Origin: Wuchereria bancrofti
Taxonomy: Eukaryota; Nematoda; Chromadorea; Rhabditida; Onchocercidae
Direction of reading: 5' to 3'
Assembly (NCBI GenBank): GCA_005281725.1
Contig: SSBO01000012.1
Span: 4,613,521-4,677,520 of the forward strand
DNA length: 64,000 nt
Shown here: positions 52,410 to 64,000 of the stretch, in pieces
How the letters are laid out: each line of letters begins with the position of its first letter
How positions within the stretch are numbered: the stretch's first letter is position 1
Notes under the pieces: generated by a model
Database searches by the model: none
Told to the model about the DNA's origin: nothing
The model's input: the letters and a program-made list of their open reading frames with translations, nothing else
Position numbers and translations under genes: made by a program

Positions 52410-55400
52410 TCACGACCTTGCAGCCCAAAGTGGATCATTTACTTTTTCCACCTCACGTTCTGTACTAACTGTGATTGATACACCCTGCATCGTAGCTTCT
52501 CCTTCGTACTGCGCTGTCAGCTCAGCTATTGCTTGCTCTTCCCTAAAATTCAAAGAAAAAATTCAATTTTACCAAGAATATTAAAATGGGTGTCTTTGGC
52601 ACAGAACTGAGATCGTCTATTTCCACGGAAAGGAAATAATTTCACATGAGCACAAATTTACTCAGAATGTTTGTACGTCGACGCAAAATAAGTTTGTTCC
52701 ACAACTGTTAAAAAAGAAGCACATCTTTGTTTCACCGTCTTCTCAACTATTATTCAGCTCAACTCTAGAAAGTTCGACACCACATTAGAATGAGAATTAG
52801 AATGAGTTTTATGAATTCAAAGCGAATGAAATTTTCACATGTTTATATCGGAAAGACGACAACGCGCTTGTCGTATCGTTTCTAACTGTCGAGCTTGTTC
52901 ATCCTCCATTATTTGTGCAAATGAATTTCCACATATCATAGATTCATCCTGAAAGAAGTGCAGAATTTATGGATATGTTCTAGAGATGCATTTCCATATA
53001 CAATGGGATTACTTCAGCTTACATAAATTTGCAAATGATGAAAGCAGGGCAATTTTCGAATATTAGTGGAGAGGACACGTCAAAATGTTCAATCGTTCTT
53101 ATGTTTATCTTCTTCAAAAGCTATGGCAATCATCTCAACAATGAACAATTTACATTTAAACTCTGAATATTGTGGATATTCGCAAAGGTCATTAAAAATA
53201 ATATACCAAATGCCACGAATTCGAAGTTCTCCGTTGAAGTCCATATGTATTTTTCGATGTGCTACGTGGTGAAATATGAGGACATTTCTCTTTCTGCTTT
53301 ATTTTAACAGTTTTTCCTTCTCTCTCAGTCACAGTACCCGAAACAGAAGCAAACGCATGTGTTTCAAGAATTCCACTAAAATAGGTAATTTTTAAACTAG
53401 AAGTACCATTAAAAGTAGATAATTTAAACTCAGGAGTACCATTAAAATTTAAAAAAAAAGCAAAGAATGTTTAAATCCACCCAAACATATCAGTCTCGCA
53501 AAACACTTGAGAAATGTACTTCGCTGAAACTGATGCCACCAACTCCTATATTTTTTGATGATGAAATTAACATACGCATGTTTTTTTTCGACTTAACGTT
53601 CCTACAAACAATTTTCCAAACTGCAGTTCTAGGCAAGCTAAAGTAAATCTAGCAAGCCAGCTAAAATATTCGAAAATAAATGAGGTGAAATCTATGTAGG
53701 AGAAAATAGATTTTTTAAAAAAAATAAAAAAAAAATAATTTTGTTTAAGCTGACAGCTTAACAATATTAACTTACTTTTCACAAACTTCATTTGTAGCAA
53801 TTGCAATCTGTAAATAAATAAATAAACATATATTTCAAAAAGTGATATATCAAAAAATGAAGAGGAATAATAAACCCCACACAGAAGATAAATAAGCAAA
53901 AACTTGGACATCTGATAGTGAAGGGTATTTTTTCTCAATATCCACGGGTTTAAAGGCAATCTTGCTGAAAATATTTGGCATCTGAAGGCAGCCATCATTT
54001 TTCTCATTGGTAGAAGAATCCTGCAGTCCACAGTTTTTCATTGCCTCCATATCCACCATTGCTGAAGATAAGCAGTCTTGAAACTTGCTTAAATTAAAAC
54101 TATACGACTAAATAAATAATGGAAATACTACTCCGTGATGACCCCATATGCTTGCGTCGTTTTTTCGGAAGTGAATCAGCCTTTATAGTTTTGCAGAAAT
54201 TTATTAATGACTTCATATCCATCGGTTCTTTCACAACTGCCATTACATCCATAATGATATTTCTTACAGTTTGTTCTGGAACCACCAGTTTTTTTATCTT
54301 TGATTCCTGAAAAACTGCTATAGATTGAAATGGGGTAAATTTTAAAAAAGGTTGGACTTGTCATTATTGGACATCACATTAGCAAAATTTTCAAAAGTGA
54401 AGCGATTACAAACATATCCACAGTGTGGGCTATATTCTGCAAAGCATATGAACGAAAAGCATCTTCAATATATAGAATTTCATCGAGTAAAAGTTCATTA
54501 ACAAATCCATTTTCCAGAAGTGTCGGAAATATTGCTGCGCAAAGTTCACTCAAACTTTGATACAGCTCCATAGATGATAGATAACGAGCCAAAGCAAAAA
54601 GGTCTCGCAGATTCGACATTTCAACTGCAAGCGTCAATTTTGTCGGCAAAATGTGAAATGGAAATTACGCATGAAGAGTCTGTACTAATTTATCGAATAT
54701 ATTGAAATATATAATTATTCGTTTAAAAATGGGGCACTTTTGAAACCCTATCATAATAGTAAAATGTGTTCTGAACTTACATGGTGGTCTGAACAGCTCT
54801 TTCATGATCGCGTTGAAGAAACTTTTGCATATCAGCTTATCGGCAAATATCAATAATTCCATTAGCTGCAATATTGTTAAAGGAAAAAAATTCCATTGGA
54901 AAAGATAAAAATCCTATAACCACATGATCATCGTATTGAACCAAACCTTAATTAGGAGTGACATAATTTGAACTATTCGTTAGTGAGTCGAATAAGAGCT
55001 GAATACACAAAATTTTTTGTTGTTACTGTGAAATCAAGAGACCCAAGGAAAAATATAATCGATGTAGGCCGACATAAAAACCATTTACACCCATTTCAAC
55101 CATGCAGCAAGCATGCCATAATGTGAAATATTACGAGATGCCATCGCTTTTTCAAGTTTCTCGGTCTTAGTCTGTCACGGTTGCAAGGTGACTTAATAAT
55201 TACACCTCAGTAAAAAAAATTTACACCTAAGCGGCTAATAGTTTGTCCCAAGCGAATTTAGCTACTAAACGAATATTCTTTTAGTTCCCACAGATTCCAA
55301 ACAGGTGTTGGTCGCTTGCTTTCTCAATCAATGTTTGCCGTAACTTTGTTGAACAATAAATTCCAAGAAGATGCTACAAAAATGAGCTACAAAATCTTAT

Positions 55401-58400
55401 ACTTGCTCACTTCTTGCATGCTTAAATTTGCACGTAAACAGTGATCGCAACAAAAAGATAAGAATATCTCCAGCAACTCTGGCTTGCCCGTAATTCGAAT
55501 TTCATTATTTTGATTCCCTGCCCATCTTTCAAAATACGACGAGCAGACATCGCTCTCATGTTTGAGCATTTCTCTAAAATGAAAAATTGAGTTATACTTG
55601 ACGGATTCGTGGAAGTCTAAATCTTTAAATCCTAAATATTACTGTGTTAAGCTAAAAATCTCTTACATGGCTCAACTGCAATTAGGAACTCGCTGAATAT
55701 TAGCATACTCAAATCCATAACTGCGAATTTCAACAGTTATGTCTTACTTATTTCTATTAGGGAACAATCCTTACTTTATGTGGTGTGGAAAAAACTAGTA
55801 AGGCTTAATGAAATACGATGAAATAATCAAAATTTACAGAGAAGTTTCATAACGTCCCAACTCATCACCGTTTTCATCCATACATATGATTACAGCTATA
55901 CTGTCACTTGGAAACTGCAAGAATATTTCATTCAAATTTATCATTTCAATAACCCTAGACCCTCGCCATGAAAAGTCGGATGCATCGGTATCAGTAGTAC
56001 TTACATTCACAATGCTTTCATGAAAGATCTAAACAAAATCCCATCAGAAGAAGCCTTCATCCCACTTGAAAAATAATAGTGTTCTTTACCTAATTAAGAT
56101 CGACGTTTTGATAGCTCTAAAATCACGTCAAAAAATGACAGTATGCACTATTTAAAGAGGTTTGCTAATTACAATCAGCGGTAGATACGTTTACCACAAT
56201 TCTTGTAGGCACTGTAACGAGGATAAACAATAAACAAATCCGACTTATTATTTCACTGCTAGATTAGTTGATTATTTCTTATATCCAGAGAATACAGAGA
56301 CTTACTTCACCTGAATTCTTGGAAACAAATGATCAAAAATATTTCACTAACTTCAGCTTGAGATACATTTCCCATACAACGAAGGACTGATCGTGGGTCG
56401 ACTTCCACCAAATTCAACACCATGTTTCTTCCATCTGGTGTTAAAAAAGCACTTTTTGCACTCAAAATCCCACGCAATCGATTAACCTTTACCTTTATTA
56501 TATGATCAGTAGTATCCCACGACGAATCTACAAATGCGACTACTTACAGCATTTCCAAAAATCAAACCATTAAAAAAAATAGCGTGAGAAGTAGAAATGA
56601 TACAGAAATAGAATTCCAGTGTGTCCAATTAGTGTTTAGTATACATATTATTGGAAACAGTAGACTACTATACAAATAATATGTAATAGAAACTAAAGCA
56701 ATCGGTGCCCAGCTCTATTTGAACGATGTTTCGATCAGAACTCCGTTAAAACAAGGGTTTTTATACTCCGTCTTTTTAATTTCATGAAAATTGCTTCAAA
56801 TTCCTAAGATTAAAACACATACCGTCGTTACTGTTGCAGAAATATGGGTCCAAACAAAGCGTGTAATTTGCCAAGTTCCCTTCGTAAACATCTCCTATCT
56901 CAAAAGCAGTAATTCGAATACAAAAATTATGAAACCAATGGTTTAGATTTTGCAAAGTTCTAATACTAAAGCCATTAAAACAAATTTTGCTACAACCGAA
57001 TTTCTTTTTTCAAGTGTTTTCAATACCCATTACGAGAACTTACGTAGTCAACGATGATTATCTGTCCATTTCGAGTAACATCCGCACTTGCCACCTCAAT
57101 TATGCTTCTTTTCATTAAAGTGCTGTAGAAATACACGGGTCGAATAAGACCATGATATTCTGAATCGAATAAGAATATTCCTGATGTTATCGCATGAGGA
57201 CGATTTTCGTAGAAATAGTTGAAACCAAAAAATAAAGCACCCTTCAATGTGGACCAATTAAAAGTTCTGATTTATAGTGGAAAATTGAATTTCTAACCGT
57301 TACACGAAAGACGACGAACTTTTTAAGGCATTCAAACTTGGGCGGCGAAGTAAAGGCCTACCAATTAACCAGTTTTAGAATAACTTCGTCGCAAAAAAAA
57401 AAAAAAAAAAAAAAATGAAGACTGCAGTATTACAACTTACCAACGCTGGAGTATAATAAATTCCAATGCATCGAGTAATATGTATGGAACTAGTGATGTA
57501 ATAGTTTTTACCATCAACTTTGATTGTTATCTAAAAGTAACGGCAAAAAAAGTACTGGATATAAATACGAAACAGAATATAATTGCGGAAAAAGTGCTGG
57601 TACATCCACCGGAATTCTTTTCATCTTCCAAAAATTACCTTCGATGTGTCCTCCTTAGCGTAGATACGTATCAAAGATGAATCTGTGACCGAAATGGATG
57701 ATGTTTGGTGTGCGTAATTATTTCCAACATGTTTAAATGTGTTTCCTGAATATCTTCGCCATAAAAAACCATTTGACGTCCCAGTAACGTAGAAATCGAA
57801 CTGGAAATAGTAACACAATCATTCCATCTTTCAAAATTTCAACAATTCCTGCACAATGCTTCCATCAAATGCAACTTTTTTTTCTGAATCGAAATTGCGT
57901 AGAAAATGCAAGAAGTATACACAGAAAACAAACATTACTCATGATGATCACAGACAGTGATTCAGCTGTTGAACAGTCAATAATGTAACCAGGATTTTCT
58001 TTAAATGATTTAGCCACTGTTGGAGTTAACACAAGCTGTTTTGTACCCAACCCTAATTGTCCCTTATTGTTCAGCCCGAATACTACGATCTGAAAAGCAT
58101 AAGTAGGTTTACATATCATATCTACGGTCAAAGTATAAGCAGTTCTAAGTAGGATTCTGAGAGTGGTAACAAAAACAACCATTACACTTCAACAGAGACT
58201 ATTACTCTTGCCTTTTTTACGAATGCAGTTTGGTCGCAAAAAAGGAATAAACACGTATTCTGACCAAAATTTAAGTAGATAAATAGTTAAGTAACAGTAG
58301 ATAAGTGACGACAGAGTGAACTGTTAACAAATAAACAAAAATCAGGATGAAAAACTGGTCACTAAGATAACCTTTTTACGAGTACATATGACTGAATGTG

Positions 58401-60435
58401 TCGGTCCAGCACAAACACAAACGATTGTCTCCAAAAATTTTATACCCCGTATTTCTAACTGGTCTTTTTCGTCTCCATGACCCAATTTGCCATATCTTCC
58501 TAAACCACACGAATATGCTCGCCCATCAATTAAGTAAATGGTATGATATTTCCCAAAAGAAACCTGGAAAATGATACTGGCTAATAAGCCCAAGAAGTCT
58601 TTTCTATCAATACAAAGAGAAATGGTAATTCAATTCATCTTGTTTTCAAACAGGATGACAGTAATTGTTTTGCCTCACTATGATGCAAGATCCGGACAGA
58701 TTTAATGGCAAAAAAAACACCGAAAAAGGAATAAGAACCTGTGTAACTTCCTTTCCGAAGCTAGGTTCATCAAAAAACTGCACAGGAACAGGATATTTGG
58801 TACATTTTCCATAAACAATACCCAAAGACACAGTACTGTTGTCACCACAAGCATAAATTCGTGCTATAAAGAACCGTGAATAAAATTTTTCACGGTGGCA
58901 TAGTGTGGAATAAAAGATAAATCGAAAAGGCAAATAAATATGCAGATATTATAAGATCCAGATCGCTTCAGGATTACGCGATGATTTTGCTATTAGCCTG
59001 ATAAGATGACACGCATTTATGTGCCTAAATTCGACCAGCTACAATCTGCAATCGCTTTTTCGGCCTATTTGAAAGCTTCTTCTATGAATATCTCAACATG
59101 CAGCCCTCATCCAAATCAAATTTCCACGTCTTTCTGTGTTAGACAGAAAAGTTACATAAGCAGGGTAATTTCTCGCTTTCATCGCGCTTCGCAAAACTTT
59201 TAAGAAATTCGTATGCATTGAACCCTCCAACGCAGCAGTAAATACTAATATCGACATTGCGATAGAGTATAGCCAATGCTCGCAGATGTCCCTTCATTGC
59301 GGCAAACTGTGCGGGCGTTGATCCATCCAAAGCCTGCAAACTTTTCATTAAATAATCATAAACGAAACAACTTAGGAAACAAGATTACTTTACCATCGCT
59401 TCTTCATAATTGAATACTTCGATCAGAATTTCAAGAAGCTCAACAGAATCATAGTAAGCAGCCAAATGAAGGCTTGATGGTAGCCAAAGTGCTTTATCTG
59501 TTTTACATATTGCCTGGACACAGACCATAGCAATGGCCCGTACTTGAAGAGCTAGTTCATCGGAAACACAACCAAATTTGCTTAAATCTTCTGAAACATA
59601 TGTGATTAAAAATGAACTAAAATGTAAAAGCCACAATAAATTAATGCCGAAATTAAGACTTAAATGTTTCCTTAAGCAATCGCTTGCTCTATAATGATAT
59701 TAAGCATTCCAAAAACCACTTACAAATATTATTTAGCTAGATATACTTGATTTTTCTTTTTTTTCGAAATACCAAACAGTCCAACTCGATTGGTCAAATA
59801 GTAAACAGAAAAAATTTTTAGTGTTCCAGATTACAATTATTTCAAATTCAAAACGTAAAAGCAAATCTCACTCCCCAAATAATCATAAACGAAACAACTT
59901 AGGAAAACGAAACGTACCATCTTTCATCAATCATTAAATATTAAACATGCTAATGTTTTAAACAAGTGAAAAACCTGAAATATACATTCATGCCCAGAAA
60001 AAAGTCCAAACGATACAAAATTAAATAGCTAAATCTTACCCTGAATAAGCCCACGCAAACATCCTGACATGAACCTGTCGTCAAAGCACAATTTCTAGAA
60101 TCAGAATGCCTTGATTCAGTTTAGTTATAATTATTTTGACATACTAAATTTAAGCCATTTTTCTTTCTAATAGATGCTATCTTCTATTCCATATACACAG
60201 TTATTTCTCCGTTATATTCATTAAATTATGTTTTAGCTACTTTCTCTTGTAAACACACTTTTCAACAGCGTTTTTTGACATTTCCAGTGAAACTAATGGA
60301 AGAACAAGATAGTAACGGAGCGAGAGCGAAACAACTAAGCTTTAAGATACAGTAGGGAAAAAATAAGTGTGCAGATGATTTACTGTGACATACCGGATAT
60401 TTTCTAGCGATGGTTTTCCATATAGCATCCATCAT
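52410..60435 (-). CDS. IBTK: IBTK-like protein: ankyrin, RCC1, two BTB domains, multi-exon
   Basis: IBTK (inhibitor of Bruton tyrosine kinase) is a large BTB protein that in mammals acts as a Cullin-3 adaptor. Domains in order on the minus strand: ankyrin repeats (59390-59595 SSLHLAAYYDSVELLEILIE; 59150-59335 DGSTPAQFAAMKGHLRALAI); RCC1 repeats (58745-58862 RIYACGDNSTVSLG; 58370-58565 YSCGLGRYGKLGHGDE; 57945-58092 VVFGLNNKGQLGLG; about 57630-57800); BTB1 (about 56355-56510, VLNLVEVDPRSVLRCMGN); BTB2 (about 55400-55980, SIAVIICMDENGDELGRYE then HESDVCSSYFERWAG); a BACK-like helical part (54380-54860); and a C-terminal tail (SFAQIMEDEQARQLETIRQA near 52900, then EEQAIAELTAQYEG to the stop at 52410) that matches the IBTK tail. 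Ankyrin and RCC1 parts join in phase. The start (60435, exon 60394-60435, next exon 60040-60094) is tentative. Middle exon edges are approximate. Confidence 0.88.
53387..53447. repeat. Two-copy direct repeat in an IBTK-like intron
   Basis: Two adjacent copies of about 28 bp (pattern AATTTAAACT..AGTACCATTAAAA) lie head to tail at 53387-53414 and 53421-53447, with a few differences. They lie within the intronic stretch between the C-terminal exons of the IBTK-like gene. Confidence 0.7.
57393..57415. repeat. Poly-A run of 23
   Basis: 23 consecutive A on the plus strand (poly-T on the coding strand), within an intron of the IBTK-like gene upstream of the exon near 57247. As the run is T-rich on the transcribed sense strand it could be an expanded polypyrimidine tract or simple slippage. 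Confidence 0.9.
59350..59906. repeat. Pair of identical 30 bp direct repeats in IBTK-like introns
   Basis: The same 30 bp (begins AAATAATCATAAACG and ends ACTTAGGAAA) occurs at 59350-59379 and again at 59877-59906. The first copy lies just inside the intron after the ankyrin exon (59390-59595), next to its donor; the second lies in the preceding intron and is also followed by a donor-like GATGGTAC on the minus strand. Confidence 0.85.
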
Positions 60436-61468
60436 TAATAAAAACGAGGAATAATTCCTCCCACAGTAGTCTTTACTGGAAGTGTAATTACCTAGAACTG
60501 CATCAATTGATTTAGTGACGGATGTTACCAAACTACATAAATAGAAACACCGTCCAAAATAATTTCAAATTACTAGCAATTACATGAAAAAAACGAATCC
60601 TGCTAAGTTCATCCAAAAGCAACAATAATTAAAGCATGCTGTCAAAGGGTTTTAACAGCTGATCAAAAATAAGGCAATAGTGAATGCAGAGTTTTCAGCT
60701 TATATCCGAACAACCCTCCAATTCACTCTTCCGCACGCATTTCTCCTCCACCACATTTGACAACACCAACTGGGCTCACACCATACCAACTTGCTTGCAA
60801 ACTGAGATTACTTAGAAACTTGTTATCACACGCACGGCTCGTGCCGTAATTAGGTCGTTATGAACTGTGTAATCCCGTTACAGGAAGTCTTCCGCGTACC
60901 GTCCATCGCGCAATCTTACGGTTATTGATTGCTGACGTGGAACATAGCACGATCTTGGAGGGTCCATTTCTTAATAATCGTGTACGACGAGATGTGCTTT
61001 CTCCAGGTCCATTCCGTTACATCTCATTACACTTCCCGTCGCTCAGCAGTAGTAGCTATTACTTTCTTTTATATCTCGTACTATTCAATGCCTTATTCGC
61101 TTATCAAGATCTTCAGATTCTCGCTGCCATTCTTCGAAATTAAATGGAAATTTACGTATGTCTAAGGGATATCTGATGGAGATGTAAGCACACAGTACAT
61201 TTATTATGGAAGATTCCGTACCGCTATAGATGAAGTTTGTTGTACTCTCATCGAAACCAAATGCTCTCCTTCATCTGTCATTCGTTGCATCCATGGCAAC
61301 AGTTATTTTGTCGGTATTACGTATTTAGTCTGTGAAAGATTAATATTCGTTAAATCCATCAGTAGGTAGTGTAGTATATGAATATGAAATTTTTTTGTTA
61401 TGGTAATGTCCACTGCAGTAACGATGATGGTTTTTTGGTTTTCATTTTAACCCGATCATTTTTTCAGG
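60436..61468. other. Divergent promoter region, IBTK-like (-) and membrane-protein gene (+)
   Basis: About 1 kb between the two divergent genes. It has a more balanced base composition than most spacers here. Two overlapping rightward frames (60925-61165) include hydrophobic stretches but no recognisable domain and no good donor, so I do not annotate them as exons. A short rightward frame from the ATG at about 60859 (22 codons) could be an upstream ORF. Confidence 0.4.
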
Positions 61469-62689
61469 ATGGTTATGCATACATATGAAGATTATGATGA
61501 AAGTAATCCAGACACTGTTTTACACTCATTACCACCATACAGCTATGCAAGTTTCTTTCAAGAATATCCCAAAATGTGTATTGTCATAACAGCGTTTTGT
61601 GCTTTTGTAGTTTCGATGTATTTCTGGGGATTGTTTCGAATACGACGGGAAGGTATGCTATTCTTGACAGTCTTGTTCCACTGTTTTCTCCAAAATTTTG
61701 CTTGTGCGTTCTATATTCATTGTAGAACATTTTCGCCTACATTTCTCAAAAATAATAGTGAGGGATAAGATACCTAGCGCAAAATGCCACCACAAAATGC
61801 CACCCCTAAAACTCTTGTAAGCTAGAAACATATTTTGAATGAGGAAGATTAAAATCTATCCAGTTGAATTTATACACTGTCTAACACGTGCGCAGAAAGC
61901 ACATTTATTTTCATTACACTACTTTGTTTCAGAACTTAACATAGCACTTAACGGTCGGTTCAGCTCTGCAGTCCTGAGCAGGGTTCAGTGGAGATTTACG
62001 AACAAAAACATAATAGATACAACGCTGGAAGTAGTCTTTTTATTACAATTTACCGTATTCTCTATACTTATTGAGATTACTACAGAAAAGTACATATCTG
62101 GTCTCATTTTCTGGAATGATTTTACGTAGTTTTTGAAGGATTACAGACTGTTGGAGAATGGCGAAGAAAGTGCGAAGTCCGACTCAAACATTCTTTTTTC
62201 TTTGTAGTAAATTTTCTATAAAATATTCTATAAATTTTTACGCATTGCAGCCTTTGTGTAACGAAGAATCCTTCAAGTCTGGAACATGGAATAATTTCTG
62301 TAACAACGAACTGAATGAAGCAGTTGGCCCATTTAACGAGTTCTATGGAAAGTTAGCAACAGCAAAGCTACGGGCCAAAATTAGAAAACTGGAAGAAACT
62401 ATGACTGATGAAGAGCGAAGAGAGGTACCTTGAATTCTTGCCAAGACTTCCAGAATTTTCGGAAGTGAGCATAAAACAGACGTAGAAGTCTATACACATC
62501 CACTTACTAGTGTTTCAAGATTCAAAAATTTTATGTTTTTTCAAAAACTGTTTTCAAATTTTACAGGAACAGTTAATACAGCAAAAGCAATTGGAATCTA
62601 TATGTGAAATGATCATGCATGAACCAGAAAAGTTTGGTTTACATGACAAATCAGAAGTCACGGAGCAAATGAAATTATATTCAGTTTGA
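61469..62689 (+). CDS. Small single-pass membrane protein with MXRA7-like C-terminus
   Basis: Exon 1 (61469-61652) starts one base after a TTTTTTCAG acceptor, a typical spliced-leader arrangement. It encodes an acidic N-terminus with a PPYSY stretch and a membrane span at about residues 36-56 (ITAFCAFVVSMYFWGLF) followed by RIRR, so the C-terminal part is predicted cytosolic. There is no cleavable signal peptide. The later exons are about 62253-62425 (FNEFYGKLATAKLRAKIRK, then TMTDEERRE) and 62570-62689 (EQLIQQKQLESICEMIMHEP, FGLHDKSEVTEQMKLYSV). The last part, a charged helix ending in E-Q-M-K-L-Y-S, resembles vertebrate MXRA7, also a small one-span protein of unknown function. Exon 1 ends in phase 1 and the 62253 exon starts in phase 0, so either a small exon near 62143-62167 lies between or the exon starts earlier. 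An AATAAA at 62863 is a good poly-A signal. Confidence 0.65.
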
Positions 62690-62862
62690 ATTGCGTTCTG
62701 GTTTCATCTTACTTTTTCTCTTCAGAGTAATTTCTCTTTAAAAATATTTCTGCATGGTTAATGCTTTAGGATGAGCTTTAATGTAATCGTAAACTATATA
62801 TGATTGTATTATTCCGAACATACGGATCATCGAAGTGGTGATTATACCTTTGTGTAGTAGCC

Positions 62863-62868
62863 AATAAA
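62863..62868 (+). terminator. Polyadenylation signal AATAAA
   Basis: A canonical hexamer in CCAATAAACAG, 174 bp after the stop of the small membrane-protein gene. It is the first clear AATAAA on the plus strand after that stop. Confidence 0.55.
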
Positions 62869-64000
62869 CAGTAAATGCATTTTTCACTTGTGTTTAATCT
62901 TAATACATTGTTTTGATAGCAATCGTTGTATTATTTTTGACTTCGCATTTTTGAAAAATAACTGCCCATATGGGTAGGAAATCGTATGAAAGATATAAAG
63001 ACCGTAATTTCTTGACTATTTGTTAGTTTTAGTTATTTAAGGTTACATAACTCCAACTGTATTATGACTACAATCGGATTTATGCTGCTTCGAACAGTTA
63101 TATTGAAAATTTTGCATACTTTGATAGAAATCTCATACTTTTAAAGAAATCCAGGCTTTCTACTTTACCGATCTTGTCTGTTATTTGCTGCCAACATATG
63201 ACAACTTTCCTATCTTTTAAATTTCGAACAGTAAACAAGATTTTGAAAGGTAGAATAACTAGATGGAATTTGATAGGTCTAGAAAATAACTTTATGTGTA
63301 AAATTATTGGGTTTCTTTTTTACTGTTTTGTTTTAAGTATCAATCACGTTTTCTGTTCAATAGCAATTATTGCGGCTGTTGCACTTGAAAGTTTACGTCA
63401 GTGTTCCTGCTGATGAGAAGTGCATATCTAACTCCCTTAGTTTAATCCTATGTCTTTGGCTCAAAATTAAGCGCTCGAAGTAGTGATCGTTGTTTTACAA
63501 ATTTCTGGACTTTTTGACGTTTGTTGATCTACTACGGTTCTTCGGAAGGGATTTGTGTATCTGTAGACCCAAGAAAGAAATAATTGGTGCATCAAGAAAC
63601 GGAATATTGATTTATGTCAAATGTTAGTTGAGGACAAAAGAAGAGATGAATAAACTGTTGGCGACATATATTATTATGTTATTGGTTTTGTTAGTTTTTG
63701 TAATCGAGATATTTGAATAATTATCTCGTTTCGCTTTTTTTTTCCAAAAAGAACTAGCTACTAAAAGGTCGTATTGCACGATGGGGATAAAAATCTGTCT
63801 TTAGTCGTATTTTAATGCAGTATAATAAACTGGATTGGTTTTTCCATACCCACATCAAGTTTTCGGAAGCAATGTTTTATTTCTATATTTACTGAATTAT
63901 ATGCAATTCTGACATAATTCTCTTGACCGTAATTCTCAGTGTTTTTGAATAACTTCAGCTAGTTAAGTTATCCAATCATAATTTGGTGAGCGAGTTGAAT
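62869..64000. other. Right-end spacer
   Basis: AT-rich, no gene supported. A rightward frame at 63174-63413 includes a hydrophobic stretch and ends at 63413 but has no recognised domain or splice partner within the window; it might be part of a gene running off the right edge. I see nothing else. Confidence 0.45.

Noticed and set aside
52276..52584. 102-codon rightward ORF.
   Set aside because: It overlaps the last exon of the IBTK-like gene on the other strand, whose frame matches the family's C-terminal tail.
60925..61165. Overlapping rightward ORFs with hydrophobic stretches between the two divergent genes.
   Set aside because: No donor or acceptor links them to the exon at 61469 in phase and no family likeness is visible. 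They remain possible only with transcript support.

Overview
The window is nematode nuclear DNA. It is AT-rich, its genes are split into many short exons (about 40-600 bp) by AT-rich introns with TTTTAG/TTTCAG acceptors, and one probable start codon lies a single base after a splice acceptor, as expected for spliced-leader addition. Protein likeness and the NOG1-RRP8 neighbourhood (also adjacent in C. elegans) fit a nematode; a filarial or related spirurid worm is my best guess, not proven. All gene identifications come from reading translated exons by eye, with no database search.

Layout. 1-3026: AT-rich spacer. 3027-6400 (-): TFIIH subunit p52/Tfb2. 7570-11700 (-): CCR4-NOT subunit 11. 12152-15179 (-): one or two multi-exon genes I do not recognise. 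15180-23516: an 8 kb stretch with no convincing intact gene, holding a possible relic of a ligand-gated ion channel near 20 kb. 23517-26271 (-): RBM15-type Spen protein with three RRMs and a SPOC domain. 27744-28985 (-): NK-2/NK-4 class homeobox gene. 31731-31922 (-): small ORF. 32167-34446 (-): RRP8 nucleolar methyltransferase. 34913-38755 (-): NOG1 GTPase. 38756-44630: 6 kb spacer. 44631-51208 (+): HMX/NK-5 homeobox gene (mls-2 type). 52410-60435 (-): IBTK-like ankyrin/RCC1/BTB protein. 61469-62689 (+): small single-pass membrane protein with an MXRA7-like tail. 62690-64000: spacer.

How the genes relate. Most are housekeeping factors for transcription (Tfb2), mRNA turnover (CNOT11), RNA processing (RBM15) and ribosome biogenesis (NOG1, RRP8). 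NOG1 and RRP8 lie head to tail, work in the same process, and may share an operon, possibly with the small ORF as a third cistron. The two NK-like homeobox genes lie about 16 kb apart and flank the ribosome-biogenesis pair; they may be a remnant of the ancestral NK homeobox cluster. For NOG1, the NK gene, RBM15 and HMX I followed exon phases through the whole gene and each closes to a single reading frame. RRP8 closes only if one extra base in exon 4 is ignored or a downstream acceptor is used.
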